A stretch of DNA of 64,000 nt from Mangrovimonas sp. ST2L15 (GTDB lineage: Bacteria; Bacteroidota; Bacteroidia; Flavobacteriales; Flavobacteriaceae), in NCBI RefSeq assembly GCF_001280515.1, contig NZ_LBIQ01000035.1:62001-126000 (forward strand), in the 5' to 3' direction. The notes beneath the pieces were generated by a model. It was not told the origin of the DNA and did no database searches. It saw only the letters and a list, made by a program, of their open reading frames with translations. Made by a program: the position numbers and the translations under genes. This document shows positions 45,813-55,253 of the stretch, piece after piece (the first letter of the stretch is position 1; each line of letters begins with the position of its first letter).

Positions 45813-46247
45813 ATGATTAGTCTGCTGTTAATTGGATGTATTCTGGTCGCTATAAGTGTTTTGCTACAAGCTTATTGTACCCTTTTTTGGCTAAAAAAAG
45901 TTTCTAAGTATTTAAATGAAAGAAGATTAAATACGCATGAGGTTTTAAAACTTTTAATTCTTTCTTTTTTGGTTTTTTCTCTTTTGCACTTTGTTCAAAC
46001 GGCCATTTGGGCGTTGGGTTATTACTATAACCCATTAACGACCTCCAGTTTTAATGATTATTTTGAGGCACTTTATTTTTCTATGGTCACTTTTACAACC
46101 TTAGGTTATGGAGATATTACTTTAAATAGTAATTGGCGGTTGTTATCAGGTTTTGAGGCTATTAATGGTATTATGCTGATTGGTTGGACAACAGCAATGA
46201 TGTATTCATTATTACAAAAATTCACAAAAAAATACTCCGAAAGATGA
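45813..46247 (+). CDS. Two-TM ion channel (potassium channel-like)
   Basis: 144-residue inner-membrane protein with hydrophobic helices near residues 5-30, 45-65 and a C-terminal helix, and the selectivity-filter-like segment TFTTLGYGDIT near residue 96, which carries the GYGD signature of K+ channels. No RCK/NAD-binding domain is present, so it is a pore-only form, likely tetrameric. Its stop overlaps the start of the HlyD gene by ATGA, indicating translational coupling to an efflux operon. Confidence 0.8.
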   Translation: MISLLLIGCILVAISVLLQAYCTLFWLKKVSKYLNERRLNTHEVLKLLILSFLVFSLLHFVQTAIWALGYYYNPLTTSSFNDYFEALYFSMVTFTTLGYGDITLNSNWRLLSGFEAINGIMLIGWTTAMMYSLLQKFTKKYSER

Positions 46248-47326
46248 CAAAATCTCCCAAAAAAGGAAGTGCCACCAAGGCTATTACCCGTTATACTTTG
46301 TTGTTTACGGTTTTGATATTCATTTGGAATATATTCTCAGATAGACTTACTCCTAGTACAGATCAGGCTCGAGTAAAAGGTTTAATTTTACCTATGGCGC
46401 CCATGGTGAGCGGCTATGTTACCCAAGTAAATGTAGGACTTCACAGTGAGGTAAAGCAAGGAGACACTCTTTTCCTTATAGATAAAGAACCTTTTGAAAT
46501 TGCTCTGAGGATTGCCGAAAGTAACTTAGAAAACGCAACCCAATCTGTAGATGCGGGAACCTCTGCAATCAAGTCCGCTGTGGCTCGTTTAAATCGAGCT
46601 AAGGTTAATTTAGATAGAGCATCCAAGAACTGGGAACGCACCCAGCGAGTGATTACAAAACATGTTGGTGCCTTGTCTGAGGCAGACAAAGATCGTTCTG
46701 AAGCTTCTTATTTAAATGCTGTAGAACAAGTGGTTTCAGCTCAAGCAGCTTTGGACCAACAACGTGCGGCTTTGGGGCCAACTGATGAAAACAATCCAAA
46801 CATTAAAGCGGTTTTGAATCAAATTGAGAAAGCACAATGGGATTTATCCAATACTGCCATAGTTGCTCCATCTGATGGGATTATTGAAAGCTTTAATATA
46901 GAGAAGGGTTATTTTGCAAGAGCTGGAAATTCACTAGTAACTCTGGTATCAAATCAGAATATTTGGATCCAAGCTAATCTCAAAGAGAATAATCTTGGGA
47001 ATATTGAAATTGGGGATGAAGTTTCAATTGTATTTGATATACGACCTGGAAAGGTTTATAAGGGTGCTGTTAGTAGCGTAGCTTATGGCGTCAGTACAGA
47101 TAGAACGAATTCCAGTGATTTGCCGACTGTAAACTCGTCTCAGGGTTGGTTGCGAGATCCACAGCGATTTCCAGTAATTATTCAAATAGAAAATAGTGAA
47201 ATCATTAAAGAACTACGACAGGGAAGTCAAGCTGAGGTTGTTGTTTACACTGGGAATAACTTTGTGCTTAACGGTTTAGCTGCCTTTAGAATATGGCTAC
47301 TTTCAAAACTCTCTTATGTTAGATAG
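46244..47326 (+). CDS. HlyD/EmrA-family membrane fusion protein
   Basis: Periplasmic adaptor of a tripartite efflux pump, 360 residues. A cytoplasmic N-terminus and one membrane anchor (about 13-30) precede a biotinyl-lipoyl-like barrel-sandwich (MVSGYVTQVNVGLHSEVKQGDTLFLID), a helical hairpin (about 85-200) and a beta-barrel (WIQANLKENNLGNIEIGDEV). The preferred start is the ATG at 46244 overlapping the channel stop; an in-frame upstream ATG at 46184 lies inside the channel gene. Partners are the downstream DUF2955 and TolC-like genes. Confidence 0.9.
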   Translation: MTKSPKKGSATKAITRYTLLFTVLIFIWNIFSDRLTPSTDQARVKGLILPMAPMVSGYVTQVNVGLHSEVKQGDTLFLIDKEPFEIALRIAESNLENATQSVDAGTSAIKSAVARLNRAKVNLDRASKNWERTQRVITKHVGALSEADKDRSEASYLNAVEQVVSAQAALDQQRAALGPTDENNPNIKAVLNQIEKAQWDLSNTAIVAPSDGIIESFNIEKGYFARAGNSLVTLVSNQNIWIQANLKENNLGNIEIGDEVSIVFDIRPGKVYKGAVSSVAYGVSTDRTNSSDLPTVNSSQGWLRDPQRFPVIIQIENSEIIKELRQGSQAEVVVYTGNNFVLNGLAAFRIWLLSKLSYVR

Positions 47327-48347
47327 GATAAATTACATAAGGCTCCAAATAAAAACGGACAATGCATTACTAAGATGTCTATTCGGTGTCAGTTTATCCC
47401 TCATTTTGACAACTTCTATTAATTTATTTACACCCCACATAACTCCTATTCTAACCCTCATGTTTTTGGGAAAGGAAGGGGAAAGACCAACAATTAAGAA
47501 ATCAATCTTAATTTTGATTGCATTTGGTCTATTGGGCGTTATTGGCAATTCCATTGGTAAGTATCTAATTGATATGCCATTAGTTGTTCTTCCCATTCTT
47601 GGACTCATTATTTTTTGGAGCTATCGCCTAGACAAAATACCTGCAGCCGTTAGGTTATTATTTTTAATGCTTGCTGTTTTATTGACATTTGTAAATGTTC
47701 AAGGAAATTTTTTAGGGACATTTGTTGTGAAACTTTTATTGCTGCATTTAGCAATTGCTTTGGCTGTCATTCAGTTTTCATTCCTTCTTTTTCCCGTATC
47801 GACTCCAATCCAAACTGAAAAACAGAAAAAGCCATTAGAAAAGCCAAAACTTAATTTAGACAAACTTGCTCTCAATGGTATGTTGGTCATGCTACCTGTA
47901 GTGGCTATATTCTTAATTTATAACCTTAACATTCTTCCAATAACCCTGGTGTTTATAGTTATTTTGGGATTTGATCCTTTTATGTACCGCTCTAACAAAG
48001 GAAAAGTTATGCTTATAGGTAATGTGCTTGGTGGTGCTTTAGGGCTTTTGGCCTATAATATATTGGTTATTGCACCAAATTATTTGATTTATATTTTATT
48101 AATCATTTCCATAGGAGGTTATTTTGTGCAAAAAATATTTTCTGGCCAGCAAACAGCTGCTATTTATGACCTCGCTTTTAAAACTTTTTTTGTGGTTATG
48201 GGTTCTGTTTCCGTTTCAGATACATCAGCAGCCAGTACTATTTCCGACAGGTTATTACAGTTGGGGCTTGCTATCTTATATCTCATAGTGGCTTTCAAAA
48301 CAGTTAACACATTAAATAATCCTTTTCTTGAAAATGAAACTGCTTAG
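47316..48347 (+). CDS. FUSC/DUF2955-like inner membrane protein
   Basis: 343-residue membrane protein with about ten hydrophobic helices, resembling the DUF2955/FUSC (YccS-like) family, e.g. the opening LIKTDNALLRCLFGVSLSLILTT and GNSIGKYLIDMPLVVLPILG. The family commonly accompanies HlyD-type adaptors in aromatic-acid efflux systems, and here it overlaps the adaptor gene by 11 nt and the TolC-like gene by 14 nt. The transport substrate is unknown. Confidence 0.8.
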   Translation: MLDRINYIRLQIKTDNALLRCLFGVSLSLILTTSINLFTPHITPILTLMFLGKEGERPTIKKSILILIAFGLLGVIGNSIGKYLIDMPLVVLPILGLIIFWSYRLDKIPAAVRLLFLMLAVLLTFVNVQGNFLGTFVVKLLLLHLAIALAVIQFSFLLFPVSTPIQTEKQKKPLEKPKLNLDKLALNGMLVMLPVVAIFLIYNLNILPITLVFIVILGFDPFMYRSNKGKVMLIGNVLGGALGLLAYNILVIAPNYLIYILLIISIGGYFVQKIFSGQQTAAIYDLAFKTFFVVMGSVSVSDTSAASTISDRLLQLGLAILYLIVAFKTVNTLNNPFLENETA

Positions 48348-49704
48348 GGCTGCATATTTGTTGGGTGTTTTTGGTTGGATGACAACATTCATGTCGTGTT
48401 CCGTTCAAAAAAGCTATGTATCACCTGAAGTGGCAGATTCGTATGTCATAGGTGATAAAACTTCAGATTCAATCAGTTTTGCAGATACAAAATGGTGGGA
48501 CATATTCAATGACCCAACATTAACCCAGCTTATTGAAGAAGGCTTAGAAAATAACCTGTCACTACAAAATACCATTATTGCTCTTAAACAATCACAGCTG
48601 CAATATAACATCGCGCGTGCCGATTTATTTCCAGCCATTAATTATGGTGCCTCATACCAAGCTTCCACCAATTCCATCACTTCAGACATTACAGATCAAG
48701 CATTAATAGCTGCCAATGTTTCATATACTATAGATCTTTGGGGTAGGATAAAAAATGAAAACCTTGCTGCTTTTGAAGCCTATCTTACTACTGAAATGGC
48801 ATATTATCAGGTGCAAGCAACTTTAGTAACCCAAATTGCTACGCTCTATTTTTCGTTGCGAGATGTGGATAACAAAATTATAGTTGCAGAGAATATGGTG
48901 AGTTCCATGAATGACTACAAAAACATTATAGATGCTCGTTATGATGGCGGGTTTATTTCTAAGGTAGATGTAAATCAAATTACCATTGAAATAAAGGATG
49001 TTGAAATTGCACTGCAAACTCTTTTACGGGCTAGAAAGCAATTAGAGAATGCTATTAGCATTGCTTTGGGTAGTGAACCAAAATCTATCCCAAGAGGATT
49101 GTTGTTGCAAGAACAAGTTTTTCCTTCAGAATTACCGGTTGGTGTCTCATCTCAATTATTACAACGTCGCCCTTCAATTATGGTATTAGAACATCGATTG
49201 AAATCACAACTGGCAACGGTAGGAGCCACAGAGGCGTTACAATATCCAAATATTACTCTTTCATTTGATTTGGGAGGTCAATTAACAAACCCTTCTATGT
49301 TGTTTTCCTCAATAATTGGTGAATTAGTCGGCCCTATTTTTAACAGCCATAAAATCAAAAATGCCATTGCTTTACAGGGAGAAGTTTATAAACAATTGGA
49401 GAATGAATATAAACAGGCTTATTTAGTCGCTCTTCAAGAAATAGAGGATGCCTTAATTGCCATCAATACCTATAAGATGGAGGTAGACATTCGTAATGAA
49501 CAATTGTTGCTGTCTGAAGAAGCCTTAAATCTATCTTGGGTAAGGTACAATGAAGGAGTTTCGTCTTTTTTAGAATTTTTAAACCTTCAAAATTCGCTAT
49601 TTGAAGCGCAGTTAAATGCATCGGAAAGCTATAAACTGCAATTACATTCTATTGTTAAATTATATCTGGCTTTAGGAGGTGGTTGGAGTTTGAATCAATC
49701 ATAA
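48334..49704 (+). CDS. TolC-family outer membrane efflux lipoprotein
   Basis: 456-residue outer-membrane channel of the OprM/CusC type. A signal peptide ends in the lipobox FMSC (about residue 21), followed by two related efflux repeats with TKWWDIFNDPTLTQLIEEGLENNLSL and a C-terminal EEALNLSWVRYNEGVSSFLEFLNLQNSLFEAQ (characteristic of the second repeat). ATG at 48334 is preferred to a TTG at 48328. It overlaps the DUF2955 gene and completes a tripartite adaptor/inner-membrane/channel set. Confidence 0.9.
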   Translation: MKLLRAAYLLGVFGWMTTFMSCSVQKSYVSPEVADSYVIGDKTSDSISFADTKWWDIFNDPTLTQLIEEGLENNLSLQNTIIALKQSQLQYNIARADLFPAINYGASYQASTNSITSDITDQALIAANVSYTIDLWGRIKNENLAAFEAYLTTEMAYYQVQATLVTQIATLYFSLRDVDNKIIVAENMVSSMNDYKNIIDARYDGGFISKVDVNQITIEIKDVEIALQTLLRARKQLENAISIALGSEPKSIPRGLLLQEQVFPSELPVGVSSQLLQRRPSIMVLEHRLKSQLATVGATEALQYPNITLSFDLGGQLTNPSMLFSSIIGELVGPIFNSHKIKNAIALQGEVYKQLENEYKQAYLVALQEIEDALIAINTYKMEVDIRNEQLLLSEEALNLSWVRYNEGVSSFLEFLNLQNSLFEAQLNASESYKLQLHSIVKLYLALGGGWSLNQS

Positions 49705-49726
49705 TAATCAATTAAAAAGTAATCTT

Positions 49727-50758
49727 ATGAATAAGTCTACATTAACCATTTTTATCAGGATTGCCCTTGTTTCTCTATTGCTGATTTGGACCTTTAAATT
49801 GTTGTCGCCATTCATTGGGGTACTTGCTTGGGCTGTTATTTTAGCCGTTTCGATTTATCCTTTTTATAAAAAAAGGATTGAAGGGTCTAAGTTGAAAAGT
49901 TTCATTTTTTCAATTGTGGTAATAGCTATTATGGCTGTGCCGTCATATATGGTCTTTAGTTCTGCTATTGAAAGTACTACCGAAGTTTTAAAGGACCTAA
50001 AGGCTGGTACTTTTGAAATTTCACCTCCTTCCGAAAAGGTGAAAACGCTGCCTTTATTTGGAGAAAAATTGTATCGGGAATGGCATCAATTGTCAATAGA
50101 TACCAAGGAATATGCTATAGATCATAGAGAATATCTACTTGAAAAAGGGAAAAATATTTTTGGAAGCTTGCTAGGGCTTATGGGAACCCTTCTCTTATTT
50201 ATCGTGTCATTCATTATAGCAGTTGTTTTCATGTCTAATGCTGATTCCTCCTATGGAACAGCTCTAAAATTTGCAAAAAAAGTCATTGGTAAAGATGGCG
50301 AGGATTTTGTTATAATTTCGAGGAATACCATTCGTAGTGTTGTAAAAGGTATTTTGTTGGTGGCCATTATACAGGCCCTGTTGAGCTTTATTGGCCTTAA
50401 AATAGCTGGCATTCCATTGGCTGGATTATTCACTCTATTAGTTCTTTTCTGTGCTATTATTCAGGTTCCGGTAACATTGGCAGTTATCCCTCCAATAGCT
50501 TTGGCTTTTTCTCTTATGGATAATACCACACATGCGATTATTTTCACCATTTATATTGTTGTGGTTTCTTTATTGGATAACTTCTTAAAGCCTATTATGC
50601 TGTCTAAAGGTCTAAAAACGCCTACGGTTATAATATTTTTGGGAGCCATAGGAGGTGTTATGCTTCATGGTATTATTGGATTGTTTGTAGGGACCGTAGT
50701 CTTGGCAATAATGCACCAAATTTATACAAGCTGGGTAAATTCTTCAGATGATGTGTAG
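49727..50758 (+). CDS. AI-2E family transporter (PerM/YdiK-like)
   Basis: 343-residue inner-membrane protein with eight or so helices and the family-typical short loop between helices (TLFIGGALG-like LGAIGGVMLHGIIGLFVGTVV near the C-terminus) plus a central periplasmic helix rich region. The gene is 22 nt behind the TolC-like gene, so it may belong to the same transcript. Substrates vary across the family; AI-2 export and Na+/H+ exchange are both described, and neither can be chosen here. Confidence 0.85.
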   Translation: MNKSTLTIFIRIALVSLLLIWTFKLLSPFIGVLAWAVILAVSIYPFYKKRIEGSKLKSFIFSIVVIAIMAVPSYMVFSSAIESTTEVLKDLKAGTFEISPPSEKVKTLPLFGEKLYREWHQLSIDTKEYAIDHREYLLEKGKNIFGSLLGLMGTLLLFIVSFIIAVVFMSNADSSYGTALKFAKKVIGKDGEDFVIISRNTIRSVVKGILLVAIIQALLSFIGLKIAGIPLAGLFTLLVLFCAIIQVPVTLAVIPPIALAFSLMDNTTHAIIFTIYIVVVSLLDNFLKPIMLSKGLKTPTVIIFLGAIGGVMLHGIIGLFVGTVVLAIMHQIYTSWVNSSDDV

Positions 50759-50785
50759 GAATTAAATTTGAAAGTTCCATTCTAA

Positions 50786-50824
50786 ATAAAAAACCTTGTA
50801 AACTTTTTGTTTACAAGGTTTTTT
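50786..50824. terminator. Bidirectional terminator between AI-2E transporter and tmRNA
   Basis: AAAACCTTGTAAAC (50790-50803) and GTTTACAAGGTTTT (50809-50822) form a 14-bp stem with loop TTTTT and symmetric A and T tails. It can end the transporter transcript (plus) and the tmRNA (minus). Confidence 0.85.
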
Positions 50825-50828
50825 CGTG

Positions 50829-51223
50829 TGGAGTCGGAGGGGTTCGAACCCTCGTCCAAACAAGCCATCAAAGTGCTTTCTACATGCTTAGTTTTAACTT
50901 AATTGTCGGCTATAGGCTGGCAAAAAACAACCCACCTCCAGCTTAGTTTCTTAAATTTCAAACGGTTATCGAAACAAGAACCGTTCTATGTTAACTTTTA
51001 CGATGCTCCTTGGCGAAACGCCGCTAACCAAGGCTTTTCAGGAACATTTAGCTTTCCCGCCTCGCGGGACAAAGGCTATAACTTACTGTAATTCAGTTAT
51101 TAAGCAGCTAAAGCGTAGTTATTCTCGCCGTTTAACTGTTGAAATAGCCTTTAACGTGTTTCAATTTCATTACACGGCATGCTTACAGTTCAATAAGTCT
51201 CGCTGTCAAAACCAGTCGACCCC
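50829..51223 (-). ncRNA. ssrA: Transfer-messenger RNA (tmRNA, SsrA)
   Basis: 395-nt minus-strand RNA for ribosome rescue. The 5' end GGGGTCG (51223-51217) pairs with CGACTCC (50836-50830) in the tRNA-like domain; the 3' T arm contains GGGTTCGAACCC and the discriminator is A at 50829. The tag ORF at 51129-51100 encodes GENNYALAA followed by tandem stops TAA TAA, a typical flavobacterial tag with the C-terminal LAA degron. CCA is not encoded. The ORFs seen on the plus strand inside it are not genes. Confidence 0.95.
51100..51129 (-). other. tmRNA tag reading frame
   Basis: Minus-strand codons GGC GAG AAT AAC TAC GCT TTA GCT GCT TAA give the peptide GENNYALAA. This is appended by trans-translation to stalled nascent proteins and marks them for proteolysis. 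Confidence 0.9.
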
Positions 51224-51357
51224 ATTAATTCAAAGACCATTTTTAAATGGATGGCGAAGTTACTAAAAAATGTTGTGCAACCTTCCAATTCTATGTATTT
51301 TCGTGCAAATTCCATACCAACCTGGCGGTGTCAGGTTTCAATAAAAATGATATTTAC

Positions 51358-52560
51358 ATGAAGTTTGCCATCATTAAAGAACGCAAGAATCCACCTGATA
51401 GACGTGTGGTATTTTCTCCAGACGAATTAGTGAAAGCTAGGGAGCAATTTCCTGACGCTGAATTTGAGGTGGAATCATCTGATATTAGAGTGTTTTCTGA
51501 TGCTAGTTATCAGGAAAAAGGGTTTCATGTTTCAGTTGATGTGAGTTCATGTGATGTCATGTTGGGAGTGAAAGAGGTGCCTAAAGAGGCACTCATTCCG
51601 AATAAAAAATATTTTTTCTTTTCGCATACTATTAAAAAACAGCCCTATAATCGGGAATTGCTAAAAACCATTTTAGAGAAGAACATTGAGCTATATGATC
51701 ATGAAACCATTGTTAAGGCAAACGGCGCTCGATTGATTGGTTTTGGAAGGTACGCTGGTATTGTGGGTGCTTATAATGGTTTTCGGGCTTGGGGTTTGAA
51801 ATACCAATCTTGGAAATTACCAAAGGCGGAAACATTGGCGGATCAACAAGCATTGATTAAAGAATTAAAACAATGTGAAGTACCACCAATTAAGGTGCTA
51901 TTGACTGGAAGTGGAAAGGTGGCCTTTGGAGCCAAAGAAATGTTGGATGCCATGAACGTGAGACAGGTTTCTGTTGAAGCGTATTTAAAGGAATCTTTCA
52001 ATGAGCCTGTATATTGTTTGATTGATGTGTTGGATTACAACCAAAGGAAAGATGGAAGAAGTTTGGATAATCAAGATTTTTATGAGCATCCTGAGGCTTA
52101 TGAATCAAACTTTATGCGTTTTGCCAAAGTGTCTGATATGTTTATCGCTGGCCATTTTTATGGAGATGGCTCACCCTATTTATTTACTAGGGAAGATGCC
52201 AAGTCAGACGATTTTAATATTAAACTGGTGGCTGATATCAGTTGTGATATAGATGGGCCAGTTGCTTCTACTATCAGGCCTTCTACTATTGCGGAACCCG
52301 TTTATGGATATGATCCACAAACTGAAAGCGAAGTTGATTTTATGGATGAACACGCCATTGTAGTCATGGCTGTGGATAATTTACCATGTGAATTGCCTAA
52401 GGATGCCAGTGAAGGTTTTGGGGAAATGTTTTTAGAGCATGTCATCCCGGCCTTTTTTAATGGTGATAAAGATGGTGTTTTAGAAAGGGCCAAAATCACC
52501 GAAAATGGTAAATTAACCGAGCGTTTTAGTTATCTTCAGGATTATGTGGATGGTAAATAA
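51358..52560 (+). CDS. NAD(P)-dependent oxidoreductase, saccharopine/alanine dehydrogenase-like
   Basis: 400-residue enzyme starting MKFAIIKERKNPPDRRV, which matches the alanine dehydrogenase/PNT N-terminal domain with a substrate-binding RxxxK pattern. A nucleotide-binding motif LTGSGKVAFGAKE lies near residue 185. This group includes saccharopine dehydrogenases that form lysine (LYS1-type) and related enzymes of unknown substrate. The ATG at 51358 is preferred; the upstream in-frame ATG at 51247 lies beside the tmRNA promoter region. The gene is divergent from the tmRNA. Confidence 0.8.
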   Translation: MKFAIIKERKNPPDRRVVFSPDELVKAREQFPDAEFEVESSDIRVFSDASYQEKGFHVSVDVSSCDVMLGVKEVPKEALIPNKKYFFFSHTIKKQPYNRELLKTILEKNIELYDHETIVKANGARLIGFGRYAGIVGAYNGFRAWGLKYQSWKLPKAETLADQQALIKELKQCEVPPIKVLLTGSGKVAFGAKEMLDAMNVRQVSVEAYLKESFNEPVYCLIDVLDYNQRKDGRSLDNQDFYEHPEAYESNFMRFAKVSDMFIAGHFYGDGSPYLFTREDAKSDDFNIKLVADISCDIDGPVASTIRPSTIAEPVYGYDPQTESEVDFMDEHAIVVMAVDNLPCELPKDASEGFGEMFLEHVIPAFFNGDKDGVLERAKITENGKLTERFSYLQDYVDGK

Positions 52561-52568
52561 CCAATAAA

Positions 52569-52598
52569 AGAAAGCCAAAGAATTTTCTTTGGCTTTCT
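52569..52598. terminator. Terminator-like hairpin between convergent genes
   Basis: AGAAAGCCAAAGAA and TTCTTTGGCTTTCT form a perfect 14-bp stem around TT between the oxidoreductase stop and the TlpA-like gene stop, with A/T-rich sequence on both sides. Confidence 0.7.
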
Positions 52599-52617
52599 AA
52601 TTTATTTTATCTTATAA

Positions 52618-54510
52618 CTAAGAATTTTTCAAGATTTCAAAAAGGATTTCCAATTCTTGAACCAACTTTTCAGTTCCCGAAAAACCAACCTGTTCATATT
52701 TTATTTTGCCATCAGGGCCTATGATTATTTTAGTGGGAATACCAGTTACTCCATAGGCTTCTGCTACTTCAAAACCATTTGATTTTTCTTCAGATTTATC
52801 AAAAAGAACATGGAAGGTATATTTATTGTTTTTAATAAATTCAGCTACTTGCTGTTCGCGCTTGGGTCCATTTTCAAAAGTGTCAATAAACAATATTTCT
52901 ATGTTTTCATCATCTTTATACTTATTAACTACTTGTTGCATACCAGGGAACGATGCTTTACAGGGACCGCACCAAGTGGCCCAGAAATCTAAAACCACAG
53001 TTTTGCCTTTCAAACTTGCTAAAGAAACCTCTTTGCCTGATATATCTTTTAGTGTAAAGTCATAAGCAGATTTGTCAACCATCTTATTTCGGATCTCTTC
53101 AGTTTCTTTGTCAAAGGCTATTTTTTCAAGTTTGGATACGGTTTCACTAAAATTAGTATCGTTAGGTTTGGTCTCTTTGTAAGCTGTTTCAAAAAGATTG
53201 ATAATCTTATCAGAAGAAATACTATTTTCAATCATGTTTGAAGCTTCTTTCTCCGTTTTTTCATATTGCTTATCTTCTACAAGGTATTCTAGATATCTCT
53301 CGGCAATTTCCACATCCTCATATTGTTCATAAGCCACTTTTTGGAATTCAAGAGCCTCTTTTAAGTTGCCCGTTTTATAAAGAATGTAGGCATAGGTGTC
53401 CGCATACATACCATAGCTTCTTTCAAGATTCTTTTTGTACTGAGATATAGTAAGGTAATTTGGTTTGTTTTCTGGGGCGTTTTCCAACCCTTTAATTAGA
53501 TCTAAGGATTGCTTTGAAATCACTGACATCTCTTCTAGATATTGTCCCTTTTCAGCATTGTCCCAAGCAACACTGTTAAATAAAGATGCTTTAGAAGAAT
53601 TGCTATCCATTTGCTGAGCATATTTTTTAAAATTTTCAAAATCTCCTTGACCAGCATAGTAATTGGCGATTTGGCTTAACATGTAATTTTTCTTATTATC
53701 CTCTCCTTCAACTGGGCTTTGGTATGAATTGTAGAGTTCTAATTTCTTGTTGAAATCTTTTTCCTTACTATACTCCATGACGATTTGCCTATTGGCAAAA
53801 CTTCCATTGGGATACTTTTCTAAAATCACAGTTTTTAGAGAATCTGCATATTCTTTTTCTCCTAAGGCATTCTTAAAACCGTAGAGTCTAATGGCATCAT
53901 CTTCGGTGAGGTCATCGTTAGCATTTAATGCTACTACTTCATCTTCCATAAGCGTTTTCCCAGCCTCTTTGTCTTGTCTATAAAGAAAGTATATGTAGTT
54001 ATCTCCCCACAATTCTTTTAACTCAGAATTGGTTGAAACAGCTTTATTTAAGGAATCTAAGATGCTTTCCTTCTCAAATTCAATATCATAGTTTTTTCCT
54101 TCGTTTAAAGTGTAATAATATAAAGATGGTTGACTAGCTGGGAGCATTTCTCCATCTTCAGTATATAATGGAAGTAAATAACCTTTCTTGTTATTGGAAT
54201 CATATTGTCCATTTTCCTTAAAATTGAATGCCAATCCCGTAGCCGAATCAGGAACTATAATTTGAGATTCCTTTTCTTTAAACTCGATATCTTCAGGGAA
54301 ATAAGTATTATTAACCATATAATAATAGATGGCAGACATGTCTGAGTCTTCTCCGTTATAGGATATTTGTAGGGTGTCACCCGGTTGTATTTTGTCCTTA
54401 GATAGGGTGAAATGACCTAATGTTTGCTTTTTAAGTACCACCTCTTTTTCGTCCTTTTTACAAGATAATATGGTACATAAAATGGCTAAATAAATAATTG
54501 GATTTTTCAT
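52618..54510 (-). CDS. TlpA-like thioredoxin-domain lipoprotein with large N-terminal region
   Basis: 630-residue envelope protein. Signal peptide with lipobox LSCK (Cys17). The N-terminal third is beta-rich; the middle (about residues 190-470) is helical with TPR-like helices (NLKEALEFQKVAYEQYEDVEIAERYLEYL). The C-terminus is a TlpA-type thioredoxin domain with active site DFWATWCGPCKASFPG (CGPC near residue 530) and cis-Pro in GVTGIPTKIIIG. Similar large TlpA-like proteins are common in Bacteroidota; a role in cell-envelope disulphide handling is inferred. Confidence 0.85.
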   Translation of the reverse strand: MKNPIIYLAILCTILSCKKDEKEVVLKKQTLGHFTLSKDKIQPGDTLQISYNGEDSDMSAIYYYMVNNTYFPEDIEFKEKESQIIVPDSATGLAFNFKENGQYDSNNKKGYLLPLYTEDGEMLPASQPSLYYYTLNEGKNYDIEFEKESILDSLNKAVSTNSELKELWGDNYIYFLYRQDKEAGKTLMEDEVVALNANDDLTEDDAIRLYGFKNALGEKEYADSLKTVILEKYPNGSFANRQIVMEYSKEKDFNKKLELYNSYQSPVEGEDNKKNYMLSQIANYYAGQGDFENFKKYAQQMDSNSSKASLFNSVAWDNAEKGQYLEEMSVISKQSLDLIKGLENAPENKPNYLTISQYKKNLERSYGMYADTYAYILYKTGNLKEALEFQKVAYEQYEDVEIAERYLEYLVEDKQYEKTEKEASNMIENSISSDKIINLFETAYKETKPNDTNFSETVSKLEKIAFDKETEEIRNKMVDKSAYDFTLKDISGKEVSLASLKGKTVVLDFWATWCGPCKASFPGMQQVVNKYKDDENIEILFIDTFENGPKREQQVAEFIKNNKYTFHVLFDKSEEKSNGFEVAEAYGVTGIPTKIIIGPDGKIKYEQVGFSGTEKLVQELEILFEILKNS

Positions 54511-54593
54511 GGAAAGATTGAGATTTGATTAAAACATTAAAAGTGCTAATGGTTCACATTCAGTCAAATATAGAAAACTATCATTTATTTTTG

Positions 54594-55253
54594 TCAGTAT
54601 TTTCTGTTAATTATAAGAAAATGTCCAGCAAATTTATACCCAAACCAAAGAAAAGTGGAGAAACAAAAGGTAAACAACCATGCGGTTGTATGTTGCTTGG
54701 GGAACAAAAGAATATTTCCGATGTCAAGTAACAGTTCTCCCGGTTTATGGAGTATTTCCCATGAGTTGTATCTTAAAAACCTTCCCAAGTAAATGCCGAA
54801 AGCTGTAGCAATTAAAATGGTAATACTTAATATCTGTACCCAAACAGGTTTTAGAATGGAGGAAAGAAGTTTTTTGACATCAAAAATTGATATAAAGAAG
54901 AGAGCGAGTCCGTTTAAGGCAAAAGATGTAATTACCAAAATATCTAACCAAATTAGGGAAGTGGCATTGTGTTTTAAATGTAATAAATCAGTAATCATGT
55001 AGGGGGCATTGGGTAAAAACAACAACCACAAAGTCAATCCTGTTAGTACGGTTAATTTTGACGGTTGTTTTTTGCTAAGTAGGTAGCTGGAAATGGCATA
55101 AGGAATGATTGCCAAAAACAAATTCCAGACCATAAATAATAGGAAAAAGGATTGATTGAGTTTCATGCGAACCATCAATAGGAAAATGCTAAAACCCATG
55201 GATAGGAATAGTTGAGATAATATAGAGTAATGTTTAAATAAGAAAGATTTCAT
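54594..55253 (-). CDS. DUF1361-like membrane protein
   Basis: 219-residue hydrophobic protein with about seven helices, resembling DUF1361 membrane proteins (NLFLAIIPYAISSYLL...LWLLFLPNAPYMITDLLHL). ATG at 55253 is preferred: it overlaps the preceding stop as ATGA, whereas the longer frame begins with an implausible Arg/Pro/Cys-rich extension. Function unknown. Translationally coupled to the DUF2809 gene. Confidence 0.75.
   Translation of the reverse strand: MKSFLFKHYSILSQLFLSMGFSIFLLMVRMKLNQSFFLLFMVWNLFLAIIPYAISSYLLSKKQPSKLTVLTGLTLWLLFLPNAPYMITDLLHLKHNATSLIWLDILVITSFALNGLALFFISIFDVKKLLSSILKPVWVQILSITILIATAFGIYLGRFLRYNSWEILHKPGELLLDIGNILLFPKQHTTAWLFTFCFSTFLWFGYKFAGHFLIINRKY

Noticed and set aside
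50903-51266. Two plus-strand frames in the 50903-51266 interval
   Set aside because: Both lie inside or across the minus-strand tmRNA, whose acceptor pairing and tag frame are clear.
51247-51357. N-terminal extension of the oxidoreductase from 51247
   Set aside because: Cys-rich and unlike the family N-terminus; the domain starts at MKFAIIKERK (51358).
54525-54731. 68-residue plus-strand frame at the start of the TlpA gene
   Set aside because: Overlaps the DUF1361 3' coding region and the TlpA gene promoter; no protein-like features.
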